Shown here piece after piece: positions 39,634-43,007 of a stretch of 43,007 nt of DNA. The notes under the pieces were generated by a model. It saw only the letters and a program-made list of their open reading frames with translations, made no database searches and was not told the origin of the DNA. The stretch is from positions 1-43,007 of IMG/VR virus record IMGVR_UViG_3300036826_000023. One strand, 5' to 3'. The translations under genes were made by a program, and so were the position numbers. Origin of the DNA: a virus. Position 1 is the stretch's first letter, and each line of letters begins with the position of its first letter.

Positions 39634-40491
39634 ATGGCAGGACTTGAACTACTCGCCCGATACGAGATTGACCTATCGGACCTTAACCTCGCCGCACTTG
39701 TGAAGTTGCGGGGAGAATACGAGACGATCAATAACGCACTTATCGGCGATAAGGATAAGCAGGAGTCTAAGGACTCAGAACTTAAGAAATACCTGCTCGC
39801 CGTTGTTTCGGAAGATGACGAAGTTACCGAAACAGTCAAGAATTTCGTTTCGGAAGTGCGTCATATGTTCTACACAATCGTAGACAACGATCCCCGAACC
39901 ATCATGCCACTAGTCGAGGCGATTTCGGAACTTAAGACGGACGTGCTTAACGAGCGTGACCACTGGCTTAACAAGGTCAAGCGCGAATCTGCTCCGGTAA
40001 AGGTCATCGACGAAGATTACGAGAACAAGCGGGCAGAGGCGGCGGAGATTGCCGAACTTATCCGCCAGCTTTACCCGCTCTTGTCGAGTCTCGTTCCGAC
40101 CGATAAGCGAGGCGACGAATTCGGCCCGGTAGAATTCCCGCTCATTGCTCAGAAAGAATCGGGCAAGGCGACCGGAAAGTTTCTGCCGAAACTTACCAAG
40201 TTGGCCCGTAGCCAGAACGAGGATAACCCTACTGGGCGAGCGGCCCAGAACCGTTACTTGCAGTTCACGTGGAACGGAAACGTTCTGCCCGAGGGAACGT
40301 TGCCGAGCGATGTTGCGCACGACTTTGTTTCGGATTTCAAAGCCGGGTTCGTTATTGACTGGACCGGAATCCGTGACCTTGCGAAGAAGGACGGCGTGGA
40401 AATGTTCGGCGATAAGCCGTGGACCCACGACTTTCCGACCGGAAGCCTGACAATTCAGGACGTGCGGCCCAATAAGCCGGAGCGCAAGTAA
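39634..40491 (+). CDS. Hypothetical protein, 285 aa (main gene of GC-rich cassette)
   Basis: ATG 39634 follows CTAGAAAGGGACACAACATC. The N-terminal 150 residues are helical and acidic with coiled-coil-like runs (DKDKQESKDSELKKYLLAV; EDYENKRAEAAEIAELIRQL). The C-terminal part is a mixed domain: LQFTWNGNVLPEGTLPSDVA, DWTGIRDLAKKDGVEMFG and HDFPTGSLTIQDVRP. Domain order is like that of the acidic 268-aa protein at 5690, which suggests a distant relationship, not proven. GC-rich codons mark the gene as compositionally distinct from the rest of the phage. It is probably controlled by the composite operators upstream. Confidence 0.72.
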   Translation: MAGLELLARYEIDLSDLNLAALVKLRGEYETINNALIGDKDKQESKDSELKKYLLAVVSEDDEVTETVKNFVSEVRHMFYTIVDNDPRTIMPLVEAISELKTDVLNERDHWLNKVKRESAPVKVIDEDYENKRAEAAEIAELIRQLYPLLSSLVPTDKRGDEFGPVEFPLIAQKESGKATGKFLPKLTKLARSQNEDNPTGRAAQNRYLQFTWNGNVLPEGTLPSDVAHDFVSDFKAGFVIDWTGIRDLAKKDGVEMFGDKPWTHDFPTGSLTIQDVRPNKPERK

Positions 40492-40495
40492 CAAA

Positions 40496-40525
40496 GTTCG
40501 GGGGGAACGAAAGTTCCCCCCGAAC
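40496..40525 (+). terminator. Perfect hairpin with GAAA loop
   Basis: GTTCGGGGGGAAC (40496-40508), GAAA loop, GTTCCCCCCGAAC (40513-40525), four bases after the stop of the 285-aa gene. Very stable; terminator or 3'-end protector. Confidence 0.75.
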
Positions 40526-40565
40526 CTAACAACTTAGGTAAGTGGGTCCGAAGAGTTAGCGAAAT

Positions 40566-40601
40566 GCGACCGCGCCCGCCCAGGGCAGCGGTCGCTTTTT
40601 T
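40566..40601 (+). terminator. GCGACCGC hairpin with T6 tract
   Basis: GCGACCGC (40566-40573) pairs with GCGGTCGC (40588-40595), followed directly by TTTTTT, a textbook rho-independent terminator. Third copy of the GCGACCGC arm, closing the cassette. Confidence 0.85.
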
Positions 40602-40737
40602 GATGATTCAAGAATTACTTGTGCAAGACATAGATTCTTCTACAGGAGTAACGCGGTTATTACGTTATATGGTCAAGTTAAATCACCATAAACGGAATAT
40701 TGGATTTACAGATGGAATGTGCATTCTGGAGATTCAG

Positions 40738-40798
40738 GTTTCCTCTATCTTCGGGCACCCCCTAAGGGGGGGTGCCCCAGAAGCCAAAGATAGGAAAC
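40738..40798. other. Long imperfect hairpin in a 570-bp gap
   Basis: GTTTCC (40738-40743) pairs with GGAAAC (40793-40798), TATCTT (40746-40751) with AAGATA (40787-40792), and GGGCACCCCC (40753-40762) with GGGGGTGCCC (40768-40777). This leaves a small loop and a 9-base one-sided bulge. A 107-codon frame crosses it but looks non-coding. The rest of the gap (40602-41026) holds a pyrimidine/C-rich, G-poor stretch at about 40835-40925 and A+T-rich DNA before the next promoter. Role unknown. Confidence 0.55.
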
Positions 40799-41026
40799 GG
40801 CCATTAACTGTCTCTTGCTTATGTTGCGTGTCTCTTGTTCCTTGTAACCCTTACTCAACCACCCCTGACCAGCACTTATTGCTCAACCCCTCCCAGGATC
40901 AACCAATGCTCTACCCCACTCTTTGAAAGACTGTAACTCAACTAACTCATTATGTCTAAAATAAGAATTACAATAGAAACTGCACCAAACCTGAGCAAAA
41001 TTTTAGGAAAGCTTCAAAGAAATAGC

Positions 41027-41055
41027 TTGACACGCCTCCGAAAAAATATTACCCT
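41027..41055 (+). promoter_or_regulatory. Promoter of a leaderless gene
   Basis: TTGACA (41027-41032), 17-bp spacer, TACCCT (41050-41055). The expected start falls at about 41062, two bases from the ATG at 41064. Confidence 0.72.
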
Positions 41056-41063
41056 GTGCGCCT

Positions 41064-41837
41064 ATGCCTACACCTGACGAACCAGAAGAAATACGAACCA
41101 ATCTTGAAAACCTAGCAAGGCGGGGGAAACATATTAACAGGGTACAGCGTTGGATACTCATAACCTGTTACGAGAACTACCACTCAGTCAAGGAACTCGC
41201 TGACTTGCAAAACGTAAGCTACCAAGGTATGTACGTCAACGTAAAGCGTTTAGTTGATCTCAACTTGCTAGACAAAGCGTACTCAGAAGGTCGAGAGTGG
41301 TTTTATAAATGTAGGTTCGATCTTTCCGAGACGGCGGATTACACGTATCGGTTTCGTATTAAGAAACAGAACCTAACATTTGAAGAACTACTCATGTATT
41401 ACTTTAGTAACGAGTTGAAATTCTACCCTCGACAAGTATTCTTGACCTTGATCTACCTCTACAAGCGTTCACTAAATAAGGCCGAAGGGAAACCTATTGG
41501 AAGTGTTACAGGAACCGAAGCCAAGACATTTGTGTTACGTATGTGTGAGCAGATAGAGGAGTTTGCTACCAACATGCGTATACTCACGGAGGGTAAACTC
41601 TTTGAGCAGACAGAGAATTGCCATGAGATGTATGGCCCTGTAGAAGGACCGGTCATGGAGGATTTAATGTCTCGTTTCGAGACAGACTTTGCTAACTTCT
41701 GGGCACATAAACTGTTTTCCACCAAGGGGCTGCAAGTCAGTAGTCCTAAAGAGTTAATGGAGGAAGCTCGACAGGAGTACATTAAGGATAAAAGAGTTGG
41801 GCCAAGAGAATGGTGGGCAGAGGACAGTCAAGGATAA
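41064..41837 (+). CDS. Winged-helix DNA-binding protein, 257 aa
   Basis: Residues 28-75 form a winged helix-turn-helix-like unit: RVQRWILITCYENYHSVKEL, then ADLQNVSYQGMYVNVKRLVD and LLDKAYSEGREWFYKC for the wing. The remaining 180 residues are helical, with no recognised domain. A MarR/ArsR-like early transcription regulator is a reasonable inference. The gene has its own promoter and appears leaderless, and the next promoter lies just after it, so it is expressed alone. A hairpin (GGACAGT/ACTGTCC, 41822-41843) spans its stop codon. Confidence 0.72.
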   Translation: MPTPDEPEEIRTNLENLARRGKHINRVQRWILITCYENYHSVKELADLQNVSYQGMYVNVKRLVDLNLLDKAYSEGREWFYKCRFDLSETADYTYRFRIKKQNLTFEELLMYYFSNELKFYPRQVFLTLIYLYKRSLNKAEGKPIGSVTGTEAKTFVLRMCEQIEEFATNMRILTEGKLFEQTENCHEMYGPVEGPVMEDLMSRFETDFANFWAHKLFSTKGLQVSSPKELMEEARQEYIKDKRVGPREWWAEDSQG

Positions 41838-41854
41838 CTGTCCAAAGAAAAGCC

Positions 41855-41883
41855 TTGACAAGCTTCTAACAAAGCCTTATGCT
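41855..41883 (+). promoter_or_regulatory. Strong promoter of the left-arm operon
   Basis: TTGACA (41855-41860), 17-bp spacer, TATGCT (41878-41883). It would drive 41953, 42192 and the SNF2 helicase and, across the circular join, probably the small-gene run to 5.3 kb. Confidence 0.82.
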
Positions 41884-41888
41884 CGGGT

Positions 41889-41925
41889 CCTCGCCTTACC
41901 AGCGAGGGCGGATACTTCTGTCCGC
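41889..41925 (+). promoter_or_regulatory. Two hairpins at the 5' end of the left-arm mRNA
   Basis: CCTCGC (41889-41894) pairs with GCGAGG (41902-41907), followed by GCGGA (41908-41912) with TCCGC (41921-41925). The first stem starts at the predicted transcript end. Likely an mRNA-stabilising or regulatory leader. Confidence 0.55.
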
Positions 41926-41952
41926 ACTCAACCAACTAAGAAAGGGAAACTA

Positions 41953-42192
41953 GTGACTGACACTAATTGGGAACAAGTAGTAACAACAGATGGTACTCAC
42001 CATTTCAATAAGGAATACAGAAACGGTGATCTAGGATTTATTGATCCTGACGTTCTCCAGCCCGGAACAATCTGGAATTGGGCTTACTCAGATTCCGCTA
42101 ATCAGGTTCTCACCTTTGGCTCTGAGGATAATGTTGAGCTTGCTAAGAATGAGTGTGATAAGTTCGCCTCAACCTTTGAAGGAAATGTCTGA
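41953..42192 (+). CDS. Hypothetical protein, 79 aa
   Basis: GTG 41953 follows AAGAAAGGGAAACTA; the longer frame starting at 41797 would cross the promoter and is rejected. Product MTDTNWEQVVTTDGTHHFNK with WNWAYSDSANQVLTFGSEDN is small and acidic. Its TGA overlaps the next ATG. No family recognised. Confidence 0.7.
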   Translation: MTDTNWEQVVTTDGTHHFNKEYRNGDLGFIDPDVLQPGTIWNWAYSDSANQVLTFGSEDNVELAKNECDKFASTFEGNV

Positions 42193-42455
42193 TGAAGCCT
42201 GAGAACCATAACCCTGATTTCCTCTTGCCTGACGAGGCACCAGTTACTTGCTACTTCATGGCTAAAGCTGATGCTCCAACTTTCTGGGAGCGTTGTGAAA
42301 CAAACGCTACAGGAGTACTTGAAGAGAAGGAAGTTGAACTGTTCCACACTTGGCTAGCGGATAACCCTAAGGCCATTATCCATCTTTACCCTCACGGCGG
42401 AAACAGAGTTTACCTCTGCGATACGCACACTTCAATTATCAGAGAGTTGAGTTAA
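42192..42455 (+). CDS. Hypothetical protein, 87 aa
   Basis: ATG overlaps the preceding TGA. Sequence MKPENHNPDFLLPDEAPVTC, with FHTWLADNPKAIIHLYPHGG, has no recognised domain. Ends eight bases before the SNF2 helicase start and is part of the same operon. Confidence 0.68.
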   Translation: MKPENHNPDFLLPDEAPVTCYFMAKADAPTFWERCETNATGVLEEKEVELFHTWLADNPKAIIHLYPHGGNRVYLCDTHTSIIRELS

Positions 42456-42463
42456 GCAAACCA

Positions 42464-43007
42464 ATGGACTTGTCAAGACAACAAATAGCTAAGGAAGCTA
42501 GTCTCCATGCTCGCTTCACTGAGCAAGACGTAAACAACTACTGGACTCAACGTGCTGTAGCCTACGCTAGACAGTACGAGGGTGACTTTAGTTTCATGCT
42601 CTCAATGAAAGCTAAGGCGATTAACCCTGATGGTACTCCGTCAACAGAAAGTTTCTCACCTGCACAAGTCAAGGCTATCCTGAACTGTGCTCGCAAAGAA
42701 GGTTCACAACAAGCCTCAGAAACTCTCATGGAACAAGTGGAAATTATCCAACCTGCTCCTGTAGAGGAACCTGTTCACTTCGATTTCACGGCGTTTGAAC
42801 AAGCTGTGGAACACAGTGAGGAAACTCCGAAACAGGATGACCCAGAGTACATCGAACTTAACAAGATCAACGCTCGTATTCTGGAAATTCAACGGCGGAT
42901 CAAAGAGATTAACACTCAATACGATCCGCTTGTGACTCTCCTACAGGAGTCAGAGAAAGAAGAAGAGGCTCTGTTTGAGGAGTTTCAGCGTGTCCTCGGC
43001 GAAATGC
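42464..43007 (+). CDS. SNF2-family helicase, N-terminal part (continues at position 1)
   Basis: ATG 42464 (MDLSRQQIAKEASLHARFTE) opens a frame with no stop to the window end; after removing the 140-bp overlap it continues as the 1-1807 frame. The N-terminal 155 residues hold a helical region with SFSPAQVKAILNCARKEGSQ, then an acidic spacer (PAPVEEPVHFDFTAFEQAVE) and the start of a coiled coil, before the ATPase domain. The spacer probably links a small targeting domain to the motor. It is read from the promoter at 41855. Confidence 0.9.
   Translation, partial: MDLSRQQIAKEASLHARFTEQDVNNYWTQRAVAYARQYEGDFSFMLSMKAKAINPDGTPSTESFSPAQVKAILNCARKEGSQQASETLMEQVEIIQPAPVEEPVHFDFTAFEQAVEHSEETPKQDDPEYIELNKINARILEIQRRIKEINTQYDPLVTLLQESEKEEEALFEEFQRVLGEM
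42868..43007 (+). repeat. Direct repeat of bases 1-140 (circular overlap)
   Basis: Bases 42868-43007 equal 1-140 except at 42994 (C) versus 127 (T), a synonymous Val codon change in the helicase. The same gene is continuous across it, so it marks circular closure of the assembly or terminal redundancy. Confidence 0.95.

Noticed and set aside
40603-40926. Open frame of 107 codons from ATG 40603
   Set aside because: It runs through a long perfect-arm hairpin and a C-rich stretch, has Pro/Cys-rich low-information sequence, and no ribosome-binding leader; probably non-coding.
41833-41848. Resemblance of GATAACTGTCCAAAG to mycobacteriophage stoperators
   Set aside because: A single copy, poor match to the known consensus, and explained by the inverted repeat around the stop codon of the winged-helix gene.

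Overview
The window is a complete, tailed-bacteriophage genome of an actinobacterial host. The last 140 bases (42868-43007) repeat the first 140 with one silent C/T difference, and one reading frame (an SNF2-type helicase) runs off the right end and continues at the left end. The molecule therefore closes into a circle (circular map or terminally redundant DNA) of about 42,867 bp. A WhiB-family iron-sulfur protein, leaderless genes, and operators resembling the actinobacterial LexA box all point to an actinobacterium. Base composition is moderate (roughly 45% G+C by eye), with one clearly GC-richer segment at 37.8-40.6 kb. There is no integrase. Virion genes include terminase, a 696-aa portal, scaffold, capsid protein, adaptor and nozzle-like proteins and large Ala/Gln-rich proteins, but no recognisable tail tube, sheath or tape measure. 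A short-tailed (podovirus-like) virion is the best inference.

Layout. 42464-1807 (across the join) encodes the SNF2 helicase, followed by a tightly overlapped string of small unknown genes (1807-5480). That string includes zinc-ribbon proteins, two small membrane proteins, an HNH endonuclease and a tRNA-like element at 4278-4357 whose 3' acceptor strand is also the ribosome-binding site of the next gene. At 5.4-7.2 kb are a GC-rich structured stretch, an acidic 268-aa protein, a strong terminator, a tiny membrane peptide and a candidate structured RNA closed by a perfect 15-bp stem (6764-6931). The replication/recombination block (7.2-13.6 kb) holds a Cas4/RecB-like nuclease, a Sak4-like ATPase, a DUF669-like ssDNA-binding protein, a primase-helicase fusion and DNA polymerase A. 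A run of small membrane and secreted proteins and a RuvC-like resolvase follows (13.6-15.1 kb).

The virion genes are on the minus strand from 34296 down to 15503, beginning with a double-HTH regulator, terminase small and large subunits and portal, then scaffold and capsid protein, a terminator, an amidase endolysin, head-tail connection proteins and internal virion proteins. A small membrane protein and WhiB lie at the end. A second minus-strand operon (37438-34991) encodes fibre/receptor-binding proteins. Three small plus-strand genes (34385-35000) with their own leaderless promoter sit between the two structural operons.

The segment 37.8-40.6 kb differs in composition and organisation. 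It has three gene modules, each closed by paired stem-loops, one of which always has a GCGACCGC arm. Clusters of LexA-box-like palindromes lie between the modules, and in the second cluster these are interleaved with two near-identical Fur/Zur-box-like palindromes. It also lacks the short motif CTACAGG/CCTGTAG, which I counted by eye about 34 times in the rest of the genome. This regulatory cassette, the 6.8-kb RNA, the tRNA-like leader and the dispersed motif are the parts most likely to hold something undescribed.
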